Shown: one piece after another, positions 38,093 through 46,539 of the stretch
Numbering within the stretch: position 1 is the stretch's first letter
Layout of the letters: each line of letters begins with the position of its first letter
DNA from: Rheinheimera sp.
Lineage (GTDB): Bacteria > Pseudomonadota > Gammaproteobacteria > Enterobacterales > Alteromonadaceae
Length of the DNA: 64,000 nt
Assembly (NCBI RefSeq): GCF_030824435.1
Contig: NZ_JAVBXS010000018.1
Coordinates: forward strand, 1 to 64,000
Direction of reading: 5' to 3'
Position numbers and translations under genes: made by a program
The notes under the pieces: generated by a model
Told to the model about the DNA's origin: nothing
The model's input: only the letters and a program-made list of their open reading frames with translations
Databases searched by the model: none

Positions 38093-39681
38093 AACAACCG
38101 TCCCAATAATTGTTTGGCGGTAAAACCAAAAATCATTTCATTTGTGATCAACAGACAATAACTGAATAACAACATGCCGCTGAGTCCGAGAAAATACACC
38201 AGATGTTTTTTATTTTGCCGCAGCAACGCCGCTTTTTGCGTATGCGATACCAGACCAAAAACCGGGAAATCAGAAATGGTTTTTAACTGCAACGCACTGG
38301 TTACCACAGGTTGTAACTGGCTACGGACAAAAGCCATAAAGATACCTGCAGCAATACCACCAAATAACACCAGGGTGTAAAACAACACTCTTGGTGGTCC
38401 TGATGGTTTCATAGGTACATGAGGAGGTTCAATAATCTTAAACTGAACATCTTGTTGTGATTCATCAGCTTTTTGCGACAAATCAATCGCTTCGCGCCTG
38501 CTTAACAGTTCTTCGTATTTACCTTTGGTAATTTCGTAGTCGCGGTTTAAGCCGGTGAATTTCGCTTCAATATCCGGAATGGTATTACGTTGTGACTCAA
38601 GCTGAGCCAGTTTTTCGCTGTAATTACGAACCCGGACGCTGACAGAAGCCATTTCATTTTCCAGCCGTGCAACATTCAGCTTCAGCTCCTGATAAACCTG
38701 ATTCTGATTCAGATTACTGCTGGCGCCCGGAGATGCGACTGAAGCTTGTTCAAGTTGCGCAATATCGGCGTTACGCAGTTCCTGCAAGCTTTCGATCAGT
38801 TTTTTGGTTTCAATCACATCCGGATGCGCTTCAGTGTAACGGATCAATAATGCATCCATTTGGTTCTGCAAAGCGCGGATCCGCTCGTCATACTGCGAGC
38901 TGAAACCTGCTGGTGCGCCTGTGCTGTAATCAAACATCACCGGGTCTTCACCTTCAAGTTGCCGGCGGGCAGAGGCTAATTGCCCTTCAAGCTCACGCAT
39001 TTGCAGTTGAGCTTCGTCCAGACGTTGTTTTTCAGCCTCTATACGGCCATAAAAACCCTGATCTGCCGTAGGTCCGGTTAACAGCTCATTTTTCTTAAAC
39101 TCAGACAAACGGGCTTCCGCTTCTTCCAAACGGCGCTCGTAATCTTTAATTTGACTGTCGAGAAACTCTGCCGTCTTTTTGTTATCCGCGGCAGCGTTCC
39201 CTACCCGGCTTTCAACAAAAATATTGAGCGTTTCCTGCACCAGACGTTTTGCCAACTGTGGGGAAGCATTTGCATAAGAAATAACATAGATATTTTCGCG
39301 GCCGGCAGAAGACAACTTAATGTTTTTCTGCAGCGCATCTATCAGATTTTCATAAGACTGACGGTCAGACACTGTGACGTCCAAATCTGTTGCCATGGCA
39401 ATTTTTTCCAGATTTGGCCGGCTCAATAAGGTTCTGGCCATTAGTTGAATTTCTTCGTCAGGATTAGTTCTGATGGTCAGGCCCTGCAATGCAGGGTCCA
39501 GGATAGAACGGGTTTCTACATATAACTTGGTATTGGCTTCGTAAGTTGGTGGCATATTAAACACCACTAACCAACCAATAGGGCAGATAACCCAAGCCGT
39601 GATAACGATATACCGACGCCTTAACCAAACTCCCTGTAAATAGATAAGCAACATTTCTATTGCAAGGTTTAATTCCTTCAT
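38089..39681 (-). CDS. Wzc-like chain-length determinant, XrtA type (TIGR03007-like)
   Basis: A 530-residue polysaccharide co-polymerase. N-terminal transmembrane helix near residue 20-40 (YIVITAWVICPIGWLVVFNM), a large coiled-coil periplasmic region with RRLEEAEARLSEFKKNE and SEKLAQLESQRNTI, and C-terminal helices (VLFYTLVLFGGIAAGIFMAF and LVYFLGLSGMLLFSYCLLIT). The proline-rich motif PPHVPMKPSGPPRVL precedes the first of the latter. This arrangement is that of the separate-chain Wzc, with the kinase encoded by the next gene. It overlaps the kinase by 4 nt. Confidence 0.9.
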   Translation of the reverse strand: MKELNLAIEMLLIYLQGVWLRRRYIVITAWVICPIGWLVVFNMPPTYEANTKLYVETRSILDPALQGLTIRTNPDEEIQLMARTLLSRPNLEKIAMATDLDVTVSDRQSYENLIDALQKNIKLSSAGRENIYVISYANASPQLAKRLVQETLNIFVESRVGNAAADNKKTAEFLDSQIKDYERRLEEAEARLSEFKKNELLTGPTADQGFYGRIEAEKQRLDEAQLQMRELEGQLASARRQLEGEDPVMFDYSTGAPAGFSSQYDERIRALQNQMDALLIRYTEAHPDVIETKKLIESLQELRNADIAQLEQASVASPGASSNLNQNQVYQELKLNVARLENEMASVSVRVRNYSEKLAQLESQRNTIPDIEAKFTGLNRDYEITKGKYEELLSRREAIDLSQKADESQQDVQFKIIEPPHVPMKPSGPPRVLFYTLVLFGGIAAGIFMAFVRSQLQPVVTSALQLKTISDFPVFGLVSHTQKAALLRQNKKHLVYFLGLSGMLLFSYCLLITNEMIFGFTAKQLLGRLL

Positions 39682-39703
39682 CGAACTACTCCAGCGACTA
39701 CTA

Positions 39704-40333
39704 TCAGAACCAGGCTTCCGGAATAATTACGATGTCACCAGGCAACATATCCACGTTGGCCGAAATGTCGCCGTCCCGGATTAAATCATCAAGCTTCACT
39801 TCATAACTGACCTGTTTGCCATTCATGGTGCGCACCAGTTTGGCACTGTTGCCACTGGCAAACTCAGTTAAACCGCCGGACGCTATCATCAAATCGAGCA
39901 ACGTCATATATTGACGGTATGGGTAGGCCTGTGGCTGCGCTGCGGCACCAATCACCCGCACCTGCTCGCTGTATGGGCCGACAAAACCATTGACCGAAAC
40001 AGTGACCACAGGGTCACGGATAAACTTGGCCAGGATGGTTTCCATTTCCCGCGCCAGTTGGGTAGGCGTCTTACCGGCGACAGCAATATCTTCAACTAAA
40101 GAAGTGGTGATCTGACCGTCAGGGCGCACGATAAAAGAGCCGGAGAGCTCAGGGTTACGCCAGACAAAGATGGTCACAGTGTCGTTGGGGCCAATCAGGT
40201 ATTTATAATCTGTGACCTTAGTGGTCATTGAATTTTGAACAGTGGCAGGAGCTAACTGATTACTGCTACAACCCTGCAGCACCAGCATCGCACCAATGGC
40301 GAAAACTTGAGCCAAAACTAACTTTGCATTCAT
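39704..40333 (-). CDS. Wza-like outer-membrane polysaccharide export lipoprotein (TIGR03027-like)
   Basis: A 209-residue lipoprotein with a signal and lipobox (FAIGAMLVLQGCSSN, Cys about residue 22), a polysaccharide-biosynthesis/export domain (YLIGPNDTVTIFVWRNPELS then GQITTSLVEDIAVAGKTPTQ) and a SLBB-like part (VRVIGAAAQPQAYPYRQYMT, LLDLMIASGGLTEFAS). It is shorter than Wza, as other XrtA-associated exporters are. It is the first gene of the minus-strand export operon, whose promoter must lie in 40334-40517. The downstream gene starts 22 nt behind it. Confidence 0.9.
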   Translation of the reverse strand: MNAKLVLAQVFAIGAMLVLQGCSSNQLAPATVQNSMTTKVTDYKYLIGPNDTVTIFVWRNPELSGSFIVRPDGQITTSLVEDIAVAGKTPTQLAREMETILAKFIRDPVVTVSVNGFVGPYSEQVRVIGAAAQPQAYPYRQYMTLLDLMIASGGLTEFASGNSAKLVRTMNGKQVSYEVKLDDLIRDGDISANVDMLPGDIVIIPEAWF

Positions 40334-40517
40334 ATATTGCGTCCTTATTGCTAATGCGTTTGTAATATAACCGAATTTTACAACGATGTGGCTGCAGACA
40401 TAAAAAATTAATTTCAGTTTTATTCACACAAGCGTATACTTCTCCAGCAAATTCACTTAGTCAAGTGGACAAAATTGAAAACTGAAATTGTTGTTTCAGA
40501 CTCAGGAAGAAGTGTTA
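40334..40517. promoter_or_regulatory. Divergent promoter region between export and biosynthesis operons
   Basis: AT-rich 184-bp region. For the plus strand a -10-like TATACT (40435-40440) sits 17 nt behind a weak -35 TTTCAG. Two inverted repeats are visible: CACTT-AGTC-AAGTG (40454-40467) and CTGAAA-TTGTTG-TTTCAG (40482-40499). They may be regulator sites or leader hairpins; no known site is recognised. No convincing sigma-54 -24/-12 pair was seen. Confidence 0.4.
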
Positions 40518-41924
40518 ATGAATAAGGCTGTTCGATTCGGTAAAAATACGTTGGCTGATAAGTTGTTTTTGCTCGGGGAAATGTTGTTATTACTCGTCTC
40601 CAGCTTGTTGGCATCTTATGTATATTCCTTTTACCAACCCGTCGACCAGGAAATGGCCGCAATTAATGCTGTGCTTTTTACTGGCAGCGTAATGCTGTGT
40701 GCATTATCGGTTGGTCTTTATGATCAAAAACTGCGTGAAGACACAGGTGGTGTTTTTAAGCGTGTGGTTATCACCCTGATTTTGGCCGGTATTCTGCTCG
40801 AAGTGGTTATTTTCAGCATAGTGCCTTCGTTACATTTAGGCATCACCTACAGCCTGACTGCTGCTTTATTGTCGGTGTTGACACTGACATCATTTCGTAT
40901 GCTGTTCCAATATCACGACATCACCAAAATCAGTCGCCGCAAAGTGATGATATTAGGTTCGGGTGAACGTGCTTCAATTATTGAACGCCGTATGCGCCGT
41001 AACGTTGATAAAAGAAACTTTGAAGTTCACGGTTTTGTGTTGATCGATGGCGACCAGCCAGGTCACATTCCGGAAGCAAGAAAGATACATTTCGATTACA
41101 AAAATGATTTGTACGAATATGCCTGTGAACATGAAATTGAACAATTAGTGATTGCCTGCGACGAAAGACGCAATATGTTACCTGTTGAACATTTATTCAA
41201 ATGTAAAACCCGCGGTATCGATGTTATCGAAATTTTGGATTTTATTGAACAGGAAACAGGTCAGATTGCAGTGAACCTGATATATCCAAGCTGGGTTATT
41301 TATTCTAACGGTTTTGAAATGAACCACAGGTTTAAAACCAGCCTTGATCACCGCCTTAATGCCTTGTTAGCGATCTGTGTTTTGTTGCTGGTATGGCCGC
41401 TGATGTTAATCACTGCCCTCGCTATTTATCTGGATGACGGCCGACGCACCGGTACGCCAATTTTGTATAAACAAATCCGCATCGGTATTGACGGTAAGCC
41501 GTTTCATATCCTGAAGTTTCGCAGTATGAGAGCTGACGCCGAAAAAAATGGCGCCAAATGGGCCACTGTGAACGACGACCGTGTCACAAAAATTGGCGGT
41601 TTTATCCGTAAATATCGTATTGATGAATTACCGCAGTTATTTAACATTATTGTTGGTGATATGGGTTTTGTGGGTCCACGGCCAGAACGTCCGGAATTTG
41701 TCGAAAAACTGGTGAAAGAAATTCCTTATTACAATCAGCGTCACAACGTAAAACCAGGTTTAACCGGTTGGGCACAATTAAAATATCCATATGGCTCTAC
41801 CACTGAAGATGCACAGGAAAAACTGAAGTTTGATTTGTATTACATCAAACATCGTACCCTGCTGCTGGATCTGGTTATCCTTATTCGTACAGTAGAGATT
41901 GTGCTTTTTGGCAAAGGGCGTTAA
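40518..41924 (+). CDS. Initiating undecaprenyl-phosphate sugar transferase, XrtA type (TIGR03013-like)
   Basis: A 468-residue polyprenyl glycosylphosphotransferase starting at ATG 40518, with AGGAAG 8 nt upstream. Several N-terminal membrane helices (LFLLGEMLLLLVSSLLASYV, VVITLILAGILLEVVIFSIV), a central Rossmann-like region (MILGSGERASIIERR), a further helix near 290, and the catalytic bacterial transferase domain with LKFRSMRADAEKNG, RIDELPQLFNIIVGDMGFVG and PRPERPEF. It attaches the first sugar phosphate to the lipid carrier on the inner membrane. The substrate sugar is not evident. It heads the 15-gene biosynthesis run. Confidence 0.92.
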   Translation: MNKAVRFGKNTLADKLFLLGEMLLLLVSSLLASYVYSFYQPVDQEMAAINAVLFTGSVMLCALSVGLYDQKLREDTGGVFKRVVITLILAGILLEVVIFSIVPSLHLGITYSLTAALLSVLTLTSFRMLFQYHDITKISRRKVMILGSGERASIIERRMRRNVDKRNFEVHGFVLIDGDQPGHIPEARKIHFDYKNDLYEYACEHEIEQLVIACDERRNMLPVEHLFKCKTRGIDVIEILDFIEQETGQIAVNLIYPSWVIYSNGFEMNHRFKTSLDHRLNALLAICVLLLVWPLMLITALAIYLDDGRRTGTPILYKQIRIGIDGKPFHILKFRSMRADAEKNGAKWATVNDDRVTKIGGFIRKYRIDELPQLFNIIVGDMGFVGPRPERPEFVEKLVKEIPYYNQRHNVKPGLTGWAQLKYPYGSTTEDAQEKLKFDLYYIKHRTLLLDLVILIRTVEIVLFGKGR

Positions 41925-41928
41925 ATCA

Positions 41929-42792
41929 ATGACATCATTGCCAAAATCAAGTGCACAGAAGTTTAATGCGCTGACGGTCGACGTTGAAGATTATTTCCAT
42001 GTGGCGGCTTTTGAGAACAACATCAAACCTTCCGACTGGCAGGATATGGTACCAAGGGTTGATCGCAATACCCGCCAGTTATTGGACCAATTTGATCGCA
42101 ACGGCGCAACTGCCACCTTCTTTTTTCTGGGCTGGGTCGCTGAACGTTTTCCTGAGCTGGTCAAAGAAGTTAAACGCCGTGGTCATGAAGTCGCAAGCCA
42201 TGGTTATGCCCACACCCGAGTGCATCAGCAAAGTCAGGCCGAATTCACCGCTGATATCCACAAAGCCAAAGATATTCTGGAACAGCTGACTGGCGAAGCC
42301 GTGATTGGTTACCGTGCGCCCAGCTTTTCGATTAATAAACAAAGTGAATGGGCTTTCGACATACTGCAACAAGCCGGTCATTTGTACAGCTCCAGCACCT
42401 ATCCGGTGAAACATGATTTATATGGGGTTCCGGACTGGCCACAACAACCTTATCTGCGCCCTGAAGGCATCTGGGAAATACCAATGCCAACTTTGACTAT
42501 GTATGGTCGCCAGTTGCCCATAGCCGGGGGTGGTTATTTCCGTTTAATGCCTTATTGGCTTAGTAAAAAGCTGATCAGCAAGTTTTTACGCAATGACCAG
42601 ATGCCTTATATGTTCTATTTCCATCCCTGGGAAATAGATCCGGCCCAACCCCGGGTGGCAGAAGCCGGCCGCAAGTCAAAGTTCCGTCATTATGTCAATC
42701 TGGACAAAATGGAACACAAACTGGATCGTCTGCTGACCGATTTTCACTGGCGTAGTCTGGGCCAGGTGTACCAGGACACACTAAAGCGCTGA
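41929..42792 (+). CDS. NodB-type polysaccharide deacetylase, XrtA-associated (TIGR03006-like)
   Basis: A 287-residue deacetylase with the NodB metal-binding pattern: Asp in LTVDVEDYFHVAAF, His pair in HEVASHGYAHTRVH, RAPSFSI and the C-terminal FYFHPWEID. It removes acetyl groups from sugar residues such as N-acetylhexosamines. It lacks a signal peptide, so the action is probably cytoplasmic on lipid-linked precursor. The ATG at 41929 has weak ribosome signal; it starts 4 nt after the previous stop, so it is likely coupled. Confidence 0.9.
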   Translation: MTSLPKSSAQKFNALTVDVEDYFHVAAFENNIKPSDWQDMVPRVDRNTRQLLDQFDRNGATATFFFLGWVAERFPELVKEVKRRGHEVASHGYAHTRVHQQSQAEFTADIHKAKDILEQLTGEAVIGYRAPSFSINKQSEWAFDILQQAGHLYSSSTYPVKHDLYGVPDWPQQPYLRPEGIWEIPMPTLTMYGRQLPIAGGGYFRLMPYWLSKKLISKFLRNDQMPYMFYFHPWEIDPAQPRVAEAGRKSKFRHYVNLDKMEHKLDRLLTDFHWRSLGQVYQDTLKR

Positions 42793-42829
42793 AATAAATT
42801 CCATCAAAAAGCACAACTAAAGGATTTAG

Positions 42830-43861
42830 ATGTACCAGATCAACACTTTAGCCCTGGATGATCCAAAACGTTCGGCATGGGACGCTTTTGTTGACCAACA
42901 GGCCGATGGCACTTTTTTCCACCTCTGCGGCTGGCAACTGGTTTTGCAACAAACACTGGGCCACCCGAGTTACTATTTATACGCCACACAAGACGACCAG
43001 ATTGTCGGTGTTCTGCCTTTGGCATGGGTCAACAGTAAGTTGTTTGGCAATGCCCTGGTGTCTACGCCTTTTTGTGTTTACGGTGGCGCAGTGGGTGCAG
43101 CTGATGTGCGTCGTGCACTGGAACAAAAAGCCATTGAAATCGGCCGTGAGCTTGGTGTTGATCATGTGGAGCTGCGTTATCGTGATGCCCAGGACAACGA
43201 CTGGCTGACGCGCAGCCAACACGCGACCTTTGGTTGCGAACTTGCCGCCGACGATGCCGCTATTTTAGCCGGCATTAAAAAGAATCAACGTGCGTTGATT
43301 CGCAAAGCCCTGCAAACCGATATGAGCTGGCAGCTCGACAGCAACAACCACGATTTTTACGCTATTTATTCCGAAAGTCTGCGAAATTTAGGCACTCCGG
43401 TGTTCAGCAAAAAACTGATTGATGCGCTGCAACAGGTATTTCCGGCACAAACCGAAATTCTGACCATCCGTAAAGACGGCGAAGCTGTGTCATCTGTGTT
43501 TAATTTTTATTATAAAAATCAGGTACTGCCCTACTATGGGGGCGGAAAACCTGTAGCGCGCGAACTAAAAAGCAACGATTTAATGTATTACCAGCTGATG
43601 TGTCACGCCAAAAAAGACAAAAGCTGTACTTTTTATGATTTTGGCCGCAGCAAACTCGAATCAGGCGCCTATAGCTATAAAAAACACTGGGGTATGCAAG
43701 ACCAGGTACTGCACTATCAGTTTAAGTTGATCAACGCGACACAACTATCAAATCTGAGTCCAAATAACCCTAAGTATCAGTTGTTTATAAAAATGTGGCA
43801 AAAGCTGCCGCTGGCAATCAGCCGCTGGCTAGGTCCTAAACTCGCACATTATCTGGGGTGA
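42830..43861 (+). CDS. FemAB-like GNAT protein, XrtA-associated (TIGR03019-like)
   Basis: A 343-residue protein with tandem GNAT-like folds. Recognisable blocks: GWQLVLQQTLGHPSYYLYAT, VGVLPLAWVNSKLFGNALVS, KNQRALIRKALQTDMSW and YPYYGGGKPVARELKSNDLM (with LPYYGGG at the actual site). FemAB relatives transfer amino acyl groups from tRNA to peptidoglycan; in exosortase loci a corresponding acyl/aminoacyl transfer to the polymer or lipid is inferred. Starts with AAAGGA 7 nt before ATG. 37-nt gap from deacetylase. Confidence 0.86.
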   Translation: MYQINTLALDDPKRSAWDAFVDQQADGTFFHLCGWQLVLQQTLGHPSYYLYATQDDQIVGVLPLAWVNSKLFGNALVSTPFCVYGGAVGAADVRRALEQKAIEIGRELGVDHVELRYRDAQDNDWLTRSQHATFGCELAADDAAILAGIKKNQRALIRKALQTDMSWQLDSNNHDFYAIYSESLRNLGTPVFSKKLIDALQQVFPAQTEILTIRKDGEAVSSVFNFYYKNQVLPYYGGGKPVARELKSNDLMYYQLMCHAKKDKSCTFYDFGRSKLESGAYSYKKHWGMQDQVLHYQFKLINATQLSNLSPNNPKYQLFIKMWQKLPLAISRWLGPKLAHYLG

Positions 43862-43864
43862 CGG

Positions 43865-45364
43865 ATGGCCAATAACCTGCACGTCACGCCAGCTACAGCA
43901 ACAAATTCCCGAAACAACCTGCTGTTTGCCGGTTGTTTTTTGCTGCTGCTCATCAGCTGGTTATTGACCTTTGCTGACACGCTGTGGTCGATGCAGGCCA
44001 TCTGGCGCCGTTCTGATACCTTTGCCCACGGTTTTTTAATCATTCCCATCAGTCTGTACCTTATCTGGCAGAAACGTACTGAAACTGCCGCACTCGACTG
44101 GCGCCCTTGCTGGTATGCCTTGCCTTTGTTGTTGCTGTTGTTGTTGCTGTGGTTATTTGCTGATGTCACTGCAGTGGATGCCGCCAAACAACTGGCGGTG
44201 ATACTGATGATCCCGGTGTTGGTCTGGTTGTGTTTGGGCACTGCGGTATTTAAGTTGTGGCAGTTCCCTCTGGCTTATCTTATTTTTGCCGTGCCGCTTG
44301 GCGATTCGCTGGTGCCACAGCTACAGCAGGTCACCGCTGACATTTCAGTGGCAGCGCTGCGCTGGAGTCAAATTCCGGTGTATCGCGAGGGCTTATACCT
44401 GACGATTCCAAGTGGCGTTTTCCATGTCGCCGAAGCTTGCTCAGGTATCCGTTACCTGATTGCATCACTCGCCACAGGCACCATCTTTGCTTACCTGAGT
44501 TACCGCAGTAAAAAGAAGCAGCTGATATTTGTGCTGGCTTCGGTGGTGGTTCCTGTTATTGCCAATGGGTTACGTGCTTACGGCATTATTATGATTGCCC
44601 ATGTGTCGGGCATGAAATATGCGGTTGGTGTTGATCACCTGATTTATGGCTGGGCGTTTTTTGGTTTGATTGTGTTTCTGATGTTTTATGTTGGCAATAA
44701 ATTTGCCGATCCTGTCGCAACAACAGCATCAAGCAGCGCAGTATCAGTAACTGGTGCCCGGCAACAGCCCTGGTTAGCCTTGTTAGTTGCAATTTTATTG
44801 CCCGGTACTTTGCTGCTGAATAATGTCAGTAGCCAGCAAACAACAGCACCTTACAATATCACTCAGTTACAACAAAGCCTGACGCCGGTAACCGACCCAA
44901 CTTTGTTACCGCAATTTAGCCATGCCAGCGATCTGGTGCAGGGCCAGATACAACATATCGCTTTTTACGCCGCTTTTTACCGGCATCAACACAATAAAGA
45001 ACTGGTGAACTGGGACAACAAAATATTTCAGTCTGAGCTTTGGGCGCCGTCAACACAACAGCGCCTGAGCCTGACATCAGTCGGTGCTTTTAGTGTCACA
45101 GAGGTGGATTTAAGAGCACTGCCAGACCGTAAAATGCTGATGTGGTATTGGTATCAGACCGCAGATACTCAAACCGCAAACCCAACTCTGGCAACTTTTT
45201 ATCAGGCATTATCCAAAGTATTTGGTATCAGTGCTTATGGCAGTTTTTTTGCCCTTAGCATTGAATATGAAGGCGATGTGCAACAGGCCAGAGCACAGTT
45301 GGAACAACAACTGAATCAGATGTTGCCGTTATTGCGTCAGCTTGAAACCGGTCCGCAACAATGA
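43865..45364 (+). CDS. xrtA: Exosortase A (XrtA) with C-terminal EpsI domain
   Basis: A 499-residue membrane protein. Residues 1-280 hold about eight transmembrane helices and the exosortase catalytic triad: Cys192 in EACSGIRYL, Arg237 in NGLRAYG and His258 in DHLIYGW. Residues about 300-499 form an EpsI-like soluble domain (HIAFYAAFYRHQHNKELVNW) as in other XrtA proteins. Exosortases cleave proteins with a C-terminal PEP-CTERM signal and are thought to join them to the cell-surface polymer. No PEP-CTERM substrate was found in this window. It overlaps the next gene by 4 nt and follows FemAB by 3 nt. Confidence 0.93.
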   Translation: MANNLHVTPATATNSRNNLLFAGCFLLLLISWLLTFADTLWSMQAIWRRSDTFAHGFLIIPISLYLIWQKRTETAALDWRPCWYALPLLLLLLLLWLFADVTAVDAAKQLAVILMIPVLVWLCLGTAVFKLWQFPLAYLIFAVPLGDSLVPQLQQVTADISVAALRWSQIPVYREGLYLTIPSGVFHVAEACSGIRYLIASLATGTIFAYLSYRSKKKQLIFVLASVVVPVIANGLRAYGIIMIAHVSGMKYAVGVDHLIYGWAFFGLIVFLMFYVGNKFADPVATTASSSAVSVTGARQQPWLALLVAILLPGTLLLNNVSSQQTTAPYNITQLQQSLTPVTDPTLLPQFSHASDLVQGQIQHIAFYAAFYRHQHNKELVNWDNKIFQSELWAPSTQQRLSLTSVGAFSVTEVDLRALPDRKMLMWYWYQTADTQTANPTLATFYQALSKVFGISAYGSFFALSIEYEGDVQQARAQLEQQLNQMLPLLRQLETGPQQ

Positions 45365-46518
45365 ACAACATCTGTTTGACCCAGGCTGAAGATAAAGTTG
45401 TGCATATTTGCCATCTGGTATTTGCTTTTCATACCGGCGGGCTGGAAAACGGCGTGGTCAATCTGATTAATCAACTGGACCACAATCAATTCAGACACAG
45501 CATTATTTGCCTGACCGATCATGATCCAGCGTTTTTCAGCCGTATAAAACACCCACAGGTACAGATTTTTAACCTGCAGAAGAAACCAGGTCACGATCTG
45601 GCTTCGTTCTGGCGTTGCCTGAAACTGCTGCGTCAGTTAAAACCGGATATTTGCCACAGTCGTAATCTGGCTGCGCTTGAATATCAGCTTTGTGCTGTGC
45701 TGGCTGGTATTGGCTACCGCATCCATGGTGAACATGGCTGGGATATGGCTGACCTAAGCGGCAGCAATAAAAAGTATTTACAGCTCAAACGTTTATTCAG
45801 GTTATTTATTCATCAGTACATTTGTTTATCTGCTGAGGCCCAACATTATCTGTTACAACAGGTGCAGGTAAAACCAGAGCGGCTGGCGCTCATTTGTAAT
45901 GGTGTTGATACCAACAAGTTTCAGCCTGAAGCAAAAAACCTGACCTTATTGCCAAAACAACTGCAGCACAAGTCGCTGATTTTTGGTTGTGTTGGCCGTA
46001 TGGCCGAAGTGAAAAATCAGCAGCTGCTGGCCAAAGCTTTTATCAACAACTGCCAGCAGGACCCTAATTTTGCCGCTCAAGCTGCGCTGGTTATCGTTGG
46101 TGATGGCAAACTGCAACAACCTATTGCCGATATGCTGGCGCAAGGGGGCGTTGCTGAACATTGCTGGCTGGCAGGCAACAGAGACGATGTGGCGGCGCTG
46201 ATGCACTGTTTTGATGTTTTTGTGTTGCCGTCTTTGGCCGAAGGTATTTCAAACACTATTCTCGAAGCCATGGCCTGTGGTGTGCCTGTGCTGGCAAGCC
46301 GGGTCGGTGGTAACCCTGAACTGGTACAACACAACCTGACAGGTTGGTTATTTGACAACAACAATTTAACTGAGCTCACTGCGCTGATGGCTGCTATTGC
46401 TGCTGATCCGGCCCAACTGGCCGGCAAGTCGGCCGCAGCGCGCGAAAGTGCGCTGCAACAATTCAGTATCAAACAGATGGTCAGTCGTTACAAAGCTTTG
46501 TATCATCAAAAATATTAA
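45361..46518 (+). CDS. GT4 glycosyltransferase, XrtA-associated (TIGR03088-like)
   Basis: A 385-residue glycosyltransferase of the GT4/GT-B fold. The N-terminal domain carries HLVFAFHTGGLENGVVNLIN, the C-terminal domain the nucleotide-sugar site FGCVGRMAEVKNQQLLAKAF and VFVLPSLAEGISNTILEAMA with the EX7E pattern. It transfers a sugar, donor unknown, onto the lipid-linked chain. The ATG overlaps the XrtA stop by 4 nt. Position next to XrtA fits the sugar-transfer protein (Stp2) of such loci. Confidence 0.88.
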   Translation: MNNICLTQAEDKVVHICHLVFAFHTGGLENGVVNLINQLDHNQFRHSIICLTDHDPAFFSRIKHPQVQIFNLQKKPGHDLASFWRCLKLLRQLKPDICHSRNLAALEYQLCAVLAGIGYRIHGEHGWDMADLSGSNKKYLQLKRLFRLFIHQYICLSAEAQHYLLQQVQVKPERLALICNGVDTNKFQPEAKNLTLLPKQLQHKSLIFGCVGRMAEVKNQQLLAKAFINNCQQDPNFAAQAALVIVGDGKLQQPIADMLAQGGVAEHCWLAGNRDDVAALMHCFDVFVLPSLAEGISNTILEAMACGVPVLASRVGGNPELVQHNLTGWLFDNNNLTELTALMAAIAADPAQLAGKSAAARESALQQFSIKQMVSRYKALYHQKY

Positions 46519-46539
46519 AAAACAGGAAGGTTGAAGTTC

